DNA of 64,000 nt from Croceibacterium ferulae. GTDB taxonomy: Bacteria; Pseudomonadota; Alphaproteobacteria; Sphingomonadales; Sphingomonadaceae. Position 1 is the stretch's first letter, and every line of letters begins with the position of its first letter. Shown piece by piece: positions 8,194 to 16,314 of the stretch. The position numbers and the translations under genes are program-made. The notes under the pieces were generated by a model. That model saw only the letters and a list, made by a program, of their open reading frames with translations. It had not been told where the DNA came from and ran no database searches. Location of the stretch: positions 1 to 64,000 of the forward strand of contig NZ_QZVQ01000001.1 in the NCBI RefSeq assembly GCF_003660445.1, given 5' to 3'.

Positions 8194-9732
8194 CTACGCA
8201 GGCTCGATCCGCGCGCGTGAGGCAGGCTGCCTCGCGTCAGTCGAGCAGTAGCGCGCAACGTAAGCGGCATGATCCGGCATCGTCGCGACCGCGCCGGTCA
8301 CGTTGTCTCGCAAGACCTGCAGCAACTTGGCAAGCTCGTCATCGCGCAGTTTGGCGGCAACCGGGTGGTAGGCCTTCGGCATGATGCCCTGCCCCATCAT
8401 GACCTGCACCCAGCTGTTCTCCGCGAACAGTTCCTCATTGCGGCGGAATACGCGGCCAGTTTCCGCGAAGAGCGCGATCTTGTGCGCCAGCGCTTCGGGG
8501 ACGTCCATTGCGGCGCACTGCCGCCAGAAGGCGCTGTCCCGCCGCTCCGTCACCTTGTAGTGCAGGATCAGAAAGTCGCGGATCTGCTCCATGTCCTGAT
8601 GCTGCTGGTCGTTGAACTCGGCAATGTCGGCTGCGTTGATGCCCCCTTGCGGGAACAGGCGCAGCAGCCGCAATATGGCGCGCTGGATCAGGTGGATGCT
8701 GGTCGATTCGAGCGGCTCCATGAACCCGCCAGACAGGCCGATCGCCACGCAGTTGCGATGCCATTGCCGCCGCCTGACGCCCGTCGTGAAGCGCAGCCGG
8801 TTCGGCTCCGTCAGCACGGCGCCCTCCACATTCGCCAGCAAGCGTTCAAGCGCGGCGTCGCCGTCCAGATAGCGGCTGCAGAAGACGATGCCGTTGCCAA
8901 CGCGGTGCTGCAGCGGGATGCGCCACTGCCAGCCTGCATCATGCGCCATGGCACGCGTGTACGGCACCGGCGGACCGACACTTTCCGTCTGCAACGCAAT
9001 CGCGGAGTCACACGGCAACCAGTGCGTCCAGTCGTCGTAGCCGGCATGCAGCGCGCCTTCGATCAGCAGCGCGCGAAAGCCGGTGCAATCGACAAACAGG
9101 TCGCCAGCGATGCGCCGCCCATCGTCCAGCACCAGCGCGTCGATCTCGCCCGTCCCCGCATCCAGGTCGACGCGGGCGATCCGCCCCTCCACGCGTACTG
9201 CGCCGTCGCCTTCCGCCATGGTGCGCAGGAAGCGGGCGTACAGACCGGAATCGAGCTGATAGGCATAGTTCGTCGCATCGTTGGGCAGGTGCGCGAACTT
9301 GCCCTGCAAGGCGGCGACCAGCTCCGTGCAATAATCGTCATACGGGCGGTCGTGCCCCTTGGACCGGCCATGCAACCAGAAATGCTGGAAACCGGCCGAC
9401 CAATGGTCCCGGCCCGTGGTGCCGAAGGAGTGAAAGTAGCGCGACCCGCGCTCCTTCCAGCCATCGAACAGGATGCCCAGCTTGAAGGTCGCGGTCGTGG
9501 CGCGCATGAATTCGGCTTCGTTGATGCCCAGCAGCCGATTGAAATTCGTGAGCGGCGGAATGGTCGACTCGCCGACACCGACCGTGCCGATCGCATCAGA
9601 TTCCACCACCGTAAGCGCAACGGTGCGGCCCATTGTTCGGGCGATGGCGGCCGCTGTCATCCAGCCGGCGGTGCCGCCCCCTGCGACAATCACGCGGTAT
9701 GCGTTCTCGATCGGCGGAGGAGGCACCGTCAT
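8194..9732 (-). CDS. Tryptophan halogenase family flavoprotein (halogenase 1)
   Basis: This 512-residue protein belongs to the flavin-dependent tryptophan halogenase family. It has the FAD motif 'VIVAGGGTAGWMTAAAIA', 'GVGESTIPPL', the position of the PrnA catalytic lysine (Lys84 in 'TFKLG'), the family signature WxWxIP ('GWQWRIPLQ') and 'WHRNCVAIGLSGGFMEPLES'. It is the last gene of the TonB receptor operon; its ATG overlaps the stop of the cupin gene (ATGA). Halogenase-like genes next to TonB receptors are frequent in Caulobacterales, sphingomonads and xanthomonads. Some enzymes of this group have been shown to halogenate indoles in vitro, but the natural substrate here is unknown. Confidence 0.9.
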   Translation of the reverse strand: MTVPPPPIENAYRVIVAGGGTAGWMTAAAIARTMGRTVALTVVESDAIGTVGVGESTIPPLTNFNRLLGINEAEFMRATTATFKLGILFDGWKERGSRYFHSFGTTGRDHWSAGFQHFWLHGRSKGHDRPYDDYCTELVAALQGKFAHLPNDATNYAYQLDSGLYARFLRTMAEGDGAVRVEGRIARVDLDAGTGEIDALVLDDGRRIAGDLFVDCTGFRALLIEGALHAGYDDWTHWLPCDSAIALQTESVGPPVPYTRAMAHDAGWQWRIPLQHRVGNGIVFCSRYLDGDAALERLLANVEGAVLTEPNRLRFTTGVRRRQWHRNCVAIGLSGGFMEPLESTSIHLIQRAILRLLRLFPQGGINAADIAEFNDQQHQDMEQIRDFLILHYKVTERRDSAFWRQCAAMDVPEALAHKIALFAETGRVFRRNEELFAENSWVQVMMGQGIMPKAYHPVAAKLRDDELAKLLQVLRDNVTGAVATMPDHAAYVARYCSTDARQPASRARIEPA

Positions 9733-10760
9733 CGGCTGAGCTGCCGCAAGAGGTAGCTGCGAAGTCGGTCGGCCGTTTCGGGCGTCAAGGGCGCCAGCAC
9801 ACCGCGCCCCCCTTCTGGCAGGTGCGCGGTGGCCTCGTTCTCATCGCCGAAGACATAATGGTCGAACACCTCCCGCCAGTAGCGTTTCTGATCTTCCGGC
9901 TGATCGCGCAACGCCAGGATGGCGTGATTGAGCGCGTCCTGCGGCTGCCCCAGCCATCCCGGACTGTTCCGCCACCAATAGTTCACCAGCACGTTGAACG
10001 GCGCCAGCCCTTCCACATGATGCCACCACAGTGACGGGATGAAGATTGCATCGCCCGCATCCAGCTCGGCCACCTGCGCATGCTCCATCGCCTCGGCAAA
10101 GCGTGGATAGGCGTCCAGATCGGGCGCATGCAGATCGACCATGGAGATGGCCCGGCCCGCCGGCGTATTGTCCACGGGGCCCAGATACAGGTTGCGGAAC
10201 TGCCCGGGCGGGAAGAGCGTGAAGCGGCGCCGGCCCGCTGCGACGCAGGCCAGATTGTCCGGCTGATCATTGTGGGCTGCGATGCGCGTACGCGTGCCGA
10301 TCCAGATGCTCGCCGTCGCATCGCGATCGCCAAGATCGACATGGTTCGCCTCGTGCAGACCCCTGAAGTAGCCTCGCACGTTGATCGACCCGAGATAGAT
10401 CGGCGTCGGCGAGGGTTCGTCCTCGCTCCTGTCGATCTGGCCCAGGATGTCCGGCAGCTTGCCGCGGGCAACGCGGAAGTTCATCCCCATTGCATCGTCG
10501 TAGAACAGCCGGCCACCGCTCTGTGCATCACCGATCGAGACGGTGAACGGCATGTCGCGGTGATGATCCAGGAGATAGGACCGCGCCTCTCGTCCGGACC
10601 GGCGGCCCGCCTGCACGAGCGGCCAGTCATTCACCAGGCCGCGCACAACGAAGGGCGCGTCGGCTCCGCGCAGCCGGTCGTCCAGCTCGGCCGCGCCCTG
10701 CACGATGATTTCCGGCACCCTGCTCAGGGCCGAAAAGATGGCGGGCTCACCTTCAGCCAC
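9729..10760 (-). CDS. Cupin-8 / JmjC-like protein
   Basis: This 343-residue protein has the cupin-like JmjC fold of Fe(II)/2-oxoglutarate oxygenases. Early 'APFVVRGLVNDWPLV' is typical of the FIH-type family. The metal-binding triad looks complete: His and Asp in 'AAHNDQPDNL' and a distal His in 'PSLWWHHVEG'. It ends with 'NVLVNYWWRNSPG'. Translation starts at a GTG inside the end of the SapC gene (8-base overlap) and the stop overlaps the next start. Its place between SapC and a halogenase is a recurring arrangement with TonB receptors. Hydroxylation of a protein or a small molecule is possible; no substrate can be named. Confidence 0.85.
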   Translation of the reverse strand: MAEGEPAIFSALSRVPEIIVQGAAELDDRLRGADAPFVVRGLVNDWPLVQAGRRSGREARSYLLDHHRDMPFTVSIGDAQSGGRLFYDDAMGMNFRVARGKLPDILGQIDRSEDEPSPTPIYLGSINVRGYFRGLHEANHVDLGDRDATASIWIGTRTRIAAHNDQPDNLACVAAGRRRFTLFPPGQFRNLYLGPVDNTPAGRAISMVDLHAPDLDAYPRFAEAMEHAQVAELDAGDAIFIPSLWWHHVEGLAPFNVLVNYWWRNSPGWLGQPQDALNHAILALRDQPEDQKRYWREVFDHYVFGDENEATAHLPEGGRGVLAPLTPETADRLRSYLLRQLSR

Positions 10761-11469
10761 CGCGAATGCGTCGGTTCTTGCGCTCGATCAGCGTCGTCAG
10801 CTTGGCAAGGGACGCCATCGCCATGAAGATCGGCAGGAGATGCCCCGCCGAGTGCAGCTCGCCCAAGGTCGCGCCATCCAGTTCGCGCAACCGGTCTTCC
10901 GCGATCGTGTGGAAGCCGATCAGCCGGTTGGTGGAACCATCGATCAGCGTGACTTCAAGGATCAGCGGCTCGAGCAGATCATACTGGGCCAGCGCGTCGA
11001 AGAACGGCGCAGCGGCGCGGTAGCCTTTGTCGAGTTCGCTCATCCTGGCGAGCATCGTTTCCAGGTAAGGCGTGGGGCGTCCGTCCCGGTCGAAGACACG
11101 CACGCCCTCCCCGTCTGCGATGCGCGGGCTGCCGAGATCGACGACCGCCTGCTTGCCGCCTGCCGCATCGGGGCTGCCGCCGATCAGGAAGGGCTGGATA
11201 TCGAGGGCGAGCGGCAAGTAGCTCGCATCCCATCGATCGCCCTCCAGAAACAAGTTCTCTCCGGTCGTGAAACCGAAGATCGCGAATGCCGTGAAGCCGT
11301 TGCGTTCGCGGTTCTGGCGGAACAGGATCGGATATTCGCCCTGCACGCGACGGAATTCGTCGGGGACGAGGAGTGAGGTCATCACCTCGTCGCCGAGTGC
11401 GGCGGAACGGTCCCGCCGGATGCGCAGATCACGGTGCGCCTCGGCCGTCAGCAGCACATGATCAGACAT
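10753..11469 (-). CDS. SapC family protein
   Basis: This 238-residue protein matches the SapC-like family (named after a paracrystalline surface-layer gene). Typical stretches are 'VPDEFRRVQGEYPILFRQN' near the N-terminus, 'LFLEGDRWDASYLPLALDIQPF', and a C-terminal 'LHSAGHLLPIFMAMASLAKLTTLIERKN'. It has no signal peptide or membrane span, so it is probably cytoplasmic. ATG 11469 is preceded by AAAGGA; the frame is open to 11511. It overlaps halogenase 2 and the cupin gene by 8 bases each. The biochemical role of the family is not established; genomic linkage to TonB receptors and halogenases is its main clue. Confidence 0.85.
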   Translation of the reverse strand: MSDHVLLTAEAHRDLRIRRDRSAALGDEVMTSLLVPDEFRRVQGEYPILFRQNRERNGFTAFAIFGFTTGENLFLEGDRWDASYLPLALDIQPFLIGGSPDAAGGKQAVVDLGSPRIADGEGVRVFDRDGRPTPYLETMLARMSELDKGYRAAAPFFDALAQYDLLEPLILEVTLIDGSTNRLIGFHTIAEDRLRELDGATLGELHSAGHLLPIFMAMASLAKLTTLIERKNRRIRGG

Positions 11470-13021
11470 GAAGCGTCCTTTCTGAAGCGGTCTCGGATGC
11501 ATGGAGCGCATCCAGGTACGTGCGATTGGTCGGCAGGCTGGCAGCGAACGTCCGGGCGCGTTGTTCGATCTGGTTCAGCGAGGCGGCACCAGCATCGAGG
11601 CGCCCGCTCCCGACCGGAAGCGCCGGCGGCGGCAAAGCACCCATGCCGTACAGCACATATTGATAGCTCGCCGCCGGAAACACCTCGTGCGCATGAGGCA
11701 GGTCCGCGAATGTCGGCGGCTGCGTACGCCACAGCGCCAGCAGCTCCTGCAGCCGCTCGGGGATCGTCGCCTGCTCCCGGTGGGCCCGCCAATACGGCTC
11801 CTTCCGCGAACTGAGCACGTAATGCAGCTTCAGGAAGTCCACGATCCGGTCCCAACGATAGCGGAAGAGCGCGTTGAAGCGCCTGGCATGCAAGTCCATC
11901 GCCGATCGATCCGCCGGGAAACCGTCAAGCAAGGCATCCAGCGAGAGCTCGACAAGCACGATGGCCGATGCCTCTAGCGGTTCGAGAAACCCTGCAGAAA
12001 GACCGATCGCAAGGCAGTTGCGATGCCAGAAGCGCTCCCGATGCGCAGAACGGAAAGCGAGACGTCGGATCGGCAGTCCACCCGGATCAGTGCCGGGCAT
12101 GGCCTGCCGCAGATAGCCGCGCAACGTCTGTTCCGCGGTCTGGTCGCTGGCGAATGCGCTGGCATAGACGCAGCCGATGCCGCGGCGGCTCGGCAAGCCG
12201 ATGTCCCAGATCCAGCCGGCCGCATGGGCCGTCGCATTCGTCTGCGCAGCGATGGGGCTGCCGGGCTCGACCGGCACCTGTACGGCCAGCGCGCGATCGT
12301 TGAACAGGACATCGGTGCGATCCACCAGCGGTACATTCGCGTGACCGCCGATCAGCAGCGCCGCGTGCCCGGTGCAATCGAGGAACAGATCGCCGCGGAT
12401 CACACCCGACTGGCGCGTGACGATTCCCGCAATGTCGCCATCCTCCGCCGCCTCCACCCCGACGACATGGTCGCTGACATGAGAAACCCCGAGCCGTTCC
12501 GTGGCGGTTCGGCGCAGCAGCGCGGCGAACTTCCCCGCATCGAGATGGTAGGCATAGTTCAGCGCTCCGGCGTAGTCCGGCATGGTCCGGTGGCGCGGCG
12601 CCAGATCGTGGGCGCAGACATGCGGCTGGGCACTTGCCACCTCGGCGAACGGCCGCTCGGTCTGCCGCCACAGGGCGACGAGATCGTGCGGCGACATTTC
12701 GGCCGGCGCGGTGAAGGGATGATAGTACCGGTCGCCCTCGCCTCCGGTGCGCCAGCCATCGAACCGCGACCCCTGCTTGAAGGCACCGTCAGCCGCGCAC
12801 AGGAACTCGGTCTCGCTGATCCCGATCTTCGCCAGCGTGCCGCGCATCGTCGGCCAGGTACCCTCGCCCACTCCGATCGTCGGCACATCGGGCGACTCGA
12901 CGAGGGTCACTGATATGGGAGGCCGGGCTAGCGGGTCGGCAGCAGCTGCTATCCGGCAGGCCGAAAGCCAGCCTGCGGTGCCCCCGCCGACCACGACGAT
13001 ACGCCTGACGTCCCCGGTCAC
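11462..13021 (-). CDS. Tryptophan halogenase family flavoprotein (halogenase 2)
   Basis: This is a second halogenase-family protein of about 519 residues, clearly different from halogenase 1. Landmarks are 'IVVVGGGTAGWLSACRIA', 'GVGEGTWPTMRGTLAKIG', Lys82 in 'AFKQG' and 'WHRNCLAIGLSAGFLEPLEA'. The WxWxIP signature is altered to 'GWIWDIGLP', with Gly where Pro is usual. I prefer the GTG at 13021 because a GGGGAG stretch precedes it; a TTG at 13096 would add 25 residues unlike the family. It lies about 100 bp behind the TonB receptor and overlaps the SapC start by 8 bases. Two dissimilar paralogues in one operon suggest different substrates or a heteromeric enzyme (inference). Confidence 0.88.
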   Translation of the reverse strand: MTGDVRRIVVVGGGTAGWLSACRIAAAADPLARPPISVTLVESPDVPTIGVGEGTWPTMRGTLAKIGISETEFLCAADGAFKQGSRFDGWRTGGEGDRYYHPFTAPAEMSPHDLVALWRQTERPFAEVASAQPHVCAHDLAPRHRTMPDYAGALNYAYHLDAGKFAALLRRTATERLGVSHVSDHVVGVEAAEDGDIAGIVTRQSGVIRGDLFLDCTGHAALLIGGHANVPLVDRTDVLFNDRALAVQVPVEPGSPIAAQTNATAHAAGWIWDIGLPSRRGIGCVYASAFASDQTAEQTLRGYLRQAMPGTDPGGLPIRRLAFRSAHRERFWHRNCLAIGLSAGFLEPLEASAIVLVELSLDALLDGFPADRSAMDLHARRFNALFRYRWDRIVDFLKLHYVLSSRKEPYWRAHREQATIPERLQELLALWRTQPPTFADLPHAHEVFPAASYQYVLYGMGALPPPALPVGSGRLDAGAASLNQIEQRARTFAASLPTNRTYLDALHASETASERTLHV

Positions 13022-13123
13022 CGCTGGCCTGCTCCCCCGGTGGGCGATCGGGCCATGGAGCCTGCTGCACGGGCGCACCAGCACCAGCGCAGGCAAGCCA
13101 TCATGCCCTCACCCGACCACGTG

Positions 13124-16100
13124 TCAGAAGCTGAAACGTACGCCTCCCATCAGTCGAGCATATCCTGGCTGCGAGAAGGTGACGAAGTTCTCGTTGCGCC
13201 GGTGTCCGCGGCGGTCCTCGCCCGTCAGGTTGATCGCTTCGCCGAACACGGTGAGGCCCTGCATGAACTCGTAACTCACGCTGGCATCGACCTGCCCGTA
13301 TGCCTCCACGTAAGTCGGATTGGGGTTCCCCCCGGCATAGAACTTGTCACGCCAGTTATACGCGACGCGGGCCTGCAGGCCGAACTTGTCGAAGAACAGC
13401 ACGGCATTTGCGCTGTCACTCAGGCCGGCAAGCGCGAACTGCCCCACATTCGGATCGAGCGTATTGTCGAACTGCGCATCCCCGTTGACGATCGTGTAGT
13501 TCAGGATCGCGCCGAAGCCGGTGTCCCAGAAGGTGTGCTGGACCGCGAATTCGAAGCCGTCGATGGTCGCGGTCTGGTCCGAATTGAACGGCGTGCCGAC
13601 CCGGAAGTTGACGAGGCCATCCTCCGGCAGCCCGATGATCCGACCGGTGTAGTAGCCGTTGACGTCGAGGATCGGGGCGCCCGAGCCGTCTCGCGCCACC
13701 TCGACGCCTTCCGTGAAGTTGCGCAGGATGTAGTCGCGGATCAGCCCCGTATCGGTCGTGCCGCCCAGGGCAGCCTGCGCCTGGTCGAACCGTGGACCGT
13801 CCGCGGGATTGCGCAATTCGAAGGCCGACCGCTCGATCTCCTGCGAATTGATGAAGTTGCTCACCCGTTTGCGGAAGTACCCGGCCGACAGGTAACTGCT
13901 GGGCGAATAGTACCATTCGGCCGAGAAATCGATGTTCTTGGACAGGAACGGGACCAGGTTGGGGTTCCCCTGCAGCCCGCCGCCGCCGGCGATGCCGAAC
14001 TGGCGGTTGAGGGTCAGGCCGCCCTGCAGGCTGCCATAGTCGGCCCGGGTGATGGTATGGCTGTACGATGCGCGCAGCACGACATCATCGATCGCCTCGA
14101 TGTCGAAGTCGAACGCCGGCAGCCAGTTGTCGTAACTGCCCTTGTTGTCCAGGAAGGTGCTGTCGGCCGAGTAAAGGATGTTGAACTCACCCTGCGCCAC
14201 CCACGCCGCGCCCGAGGGCACGGGCGTCAGCGATGCCGAGTCAACCTTCGTCTTGTCGTAGCGGACGCCGGCGATGAGGTGTGCCGGCCGGCTGGCCACA
14301 TCGAAGCCCAGATTGGCCTGGATGAACGGCGAGACAGTCCGCTCGGTGATGCGCCTGTCGGTGTCGTAACTCGCCAGGCAATTGCCGTCGCCGCCACAGA
14401 TCCCGAAACGCTGGTCGAGGAGGTCAACCATCCGCTCGAAATCGAAGCGGTAATATGCCGGGATGATGCCATCATCGGCACCAGATACGCCGGAGAACTT
14501 GTCTGGCAGGGTGACGAGTTCGAAGATGTCGTCCGGCAGATCCTCCGGCGTGCCCAGGCCGCCCCAGGTGTCATTCTGCAGGAAGCCGTAAGCCGAACGC
14601 ACCTTGTTGTTCACATAGGAAACGCCGAAATCCAGCGAGTCCAGGAAATCGCCCTCATGTTCGTAGCGGCCGGTCAACTGCACCTGGTTGATGCGGTCCC
14701 GGAAATAGGCGTTGCGGAAGGAGTTCCCGGTCGCATTGATCAGCGCGGGATTGAGCGCATCAATCCCTGGACCCATCTGATAGGAGAGAACCGGCAGGTC
14801 CTTCGTGAAATCAACCGTCTGCGATGCCACCCCGAAGATTGCGGAGCCGACGGACGTGCTCGTCCCGAAGCGGTTGGTCGGCTTGGATTCCGCCGTCGAA
14901 TGGTGCCCGTCCAGCACGAAGGTCAGGCCGCCCGGCGCTTCCCAGGTCAGGTTGCCGCCGATCGAATTGTTCTCGGAGACATTGGCCGTTAGCGATCCGC
15001 TGTAGGACAGGTCCTTGCCGGGTCCGAAGCGTTCGGTGTAGAAAACAGGGCCGGCCACCGGGCCGTCGGTCCACTCGGTCGAGGTGTCGCCGAAATTGAA
15101 CCAGATACCCACGCTGCTGTCGCGGGCTTCGACCTCGTTGCGGGAATAGGTGTAGTCGAACGTGGCCGTCACGCTGTCGACCGGACGGTACTGCAGCGCG
15201 ACCTGCCCGTTGATACGCTCCCGCTTGATGTCGGTGAGATTGTAGGCCGCGCTCTGCGGGACTTCGTAGACGTCGGTCGGCCCGGGCCGATTGATGACGT
15301 TGGGCCCCTCCGGCCCGACCGTGCCCCAGTCGTTCTCCGAACCAAGGAACGAATTGCCGAAGCCCGCAGACCCGTTGTTCACGCTGGCATTGCGCTTCTG
15401 ATACACGCCGGACACCAGGAAGCCGAACTGGTCCTCATGGCCGAAGGTCGTGCTGTAGATGCCGGACACTTCCGGGGTGATGTCGTTGCTGCCGTTCTGC
15501 GACGTGTCGAGAACACCGCGCGCCGCAATCGATCCGCGCGTACCCGGCCGGTCGAGCGGGCGCGGTGTCTTGATGTTGATGGTCGAGCCGATACCGCCGG
15601 ACGGCACCGCGGCGCGACCGGTCTTGTACACCTCCACCGCGGCGATGCCTTCGGATGCCAGATTGGCGAAGTCGAACGACCGCGATGCCGGCGGGCTGGC
15701 GCCGTCTCCCAGTGTCGAAGTGGGCAGCTGACGGCCGTTCAGCACGATCAGATTGTACTCGGGACCGAAGCCGCGCACCGTGACGGTCGACCCTTCGCCA
15801 TTCTGGCGGTCGATGGACACGCCCGTGATGCGCTGAAGGGATTCGGCGAGGTTGGTGTCCGGGAACTTGCCGATATCCTCAGCCGAGATCGCGTCGACCA
15901 CACCCTGCGCGTTGCGCTTGATGTCGACCGCAGCCTGGAGACTCGCGCGGATGCCGCTGACGATGATCTCCTCGCCTTCGAAGGTGTCGGCCGGTGCTTC
16001 CAGCACTTCGGACGGACCAGGCGAGCCCACCGTTGCCGCCGCATCTTGCGCATGCGCCATGCCTGACACGGCCACCAGAGCGAGCGGAGACGATCCGATT

Positions 16101-16141
16101 GCGAGCCGCGTCAAAGTGCGAGCGGAAAAAGCACCCATCAT
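13124..16141 (-). CDS. TonB-dependent receptor, Caulobacter type
   Basis: This 1005-residue outer-membrane receptor has a signal peptide ending 'SGMAHA|QD'. A TonB-box-like 'EEIIVSGIRASLQ' is followed by a plug domain with 'NLAESLQRITGVSIDRQNGE', 'STVTVRGFGPEYNLIVLNG' and 'AVPSGGIGSTINIKT'. A 22-strand barrel of about 750 residues comes next, ending in the aromatic 'RLMGGVRFSF'. Length and motifs fit the Caulobacter-type receptors used for oligosaccharide uptake. ATG 16141 (followed by a second ATG) is preceded by AGGGGA. It is the first gene of a five-gene operon and is divergent to the GH3 beta-glucosidase, with 173 bp between the starts. The ligand is inferred to be a beta-glucan fragment from the neighbours. 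Confidence 0.93.
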   Translation of the reverse strand: MMGAFSARTLTRLAIGSSPLALVAVSGMAHAQDAAATVGSPGPSEVLEAPADTFEGEEIIVSGIRASLQAAVDIKRNAQGVVDAISAEDIGKFPDTNLAESLQRITGVSIDRQNGEGSTVTVRGFGPEYNLIVLNGRQLPTSTLGDGASPPASRSFDFANLASEGIAAVEVYKTGRAAVPSGGIGSTINIKTPRPLDRPGTRGSIAARGVLDTSQNGSNDITPEVSGIYSTTFGHEDQFGFLVSGVYQKRNASVNNGSAGFGNSFLGSENDWGTVGPEGPNVINRPGPTDVYEVPQSAAYNLTDIKRERINGQVALQYRPVDSVTATFDYTYSRNEVEARDSSVGIWFNFGDTSTEWTDGPVAGPVFYTERFGPGKDLSYSGSLTANVSENNSIGGNLTWEAPGGLTFVLDGHHSTAESKPTNRFGTSTSVGSAIFGVASQTVDFTKDLPVLSYQMGPGIDALNPALINATGNSFRNAYFRDRINQVQLTGRYEHEGDFLDSLDFGVSYVNNKVRSAYGFLQNDTWGGLGTPEDLPDDIFELVTLPDKFSGVSGADDGIIPAYYRFDFERMVDLLDQRFGICGGDGNCLASYDTDRRITERTVSPFIQANLGFDVASRPAHLIAGVRYDKTKVDSASLTPVPSGAAWVAQGEFNILYSADSTFLDNKGSYDNWLPAFDFDIEAIDDVVLRASYSHTITRADYGSLQGGLTLNRQFGIAGGGGLQGNPNLVPFLSKNIDFSAEWYYSPSSYLSAGYFRKRVSNFINSQEIERSAFELRNPADGPRFDQAQAALGGTTDTGLIRDYILRNFTEGVEVARDGSGAPILDVNGYYTGRIIGLPEDGLVNFRVGTPFNSDQTATIDGFEFAVQHTFWDTGFGAILNYTIVNGDAQFDNTLDPNVGQFALAGLSDSANAVLFFDKFGLQARVAYNWRDKFYAGGNPNPTYVEAYGQVDASVSYEFMQGLTVFGEAINLTGEDRRGHRRNENFVTFSQPGYARLMGGVRFSF

Positions 16142-16314
16142 GAAATCCCCTGCAAACCGCGCCTCTTCACGGGCGCGCTCCAATCCCGCTGACTTGCTGA
16201 ACACCGGCGAACCTGTCAACATCTCAGCGGGAGATTGGTATCATTCCGAACCAGTGATGCCGGTTGGCTACAGTGCGCGCGCAGACGTGCGACGAAGAGG
16301 GAAGGCCTGAAGTG
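16142..16314. promoter_or_regulatory. Shared upstream region of the TonB receptor operon and GH3 gene
   Basis: This 173-bp divergent intergenic region must carry promoters for both the uptake operon and the beta-glucosidase. A loose dyad TGGT...ACCA lies at about 16235-16252 and could belong to a LacI-type operator, but its halves match only at four bases each. No regulator gene for the locus is present in the window. Confidence 0.35.
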
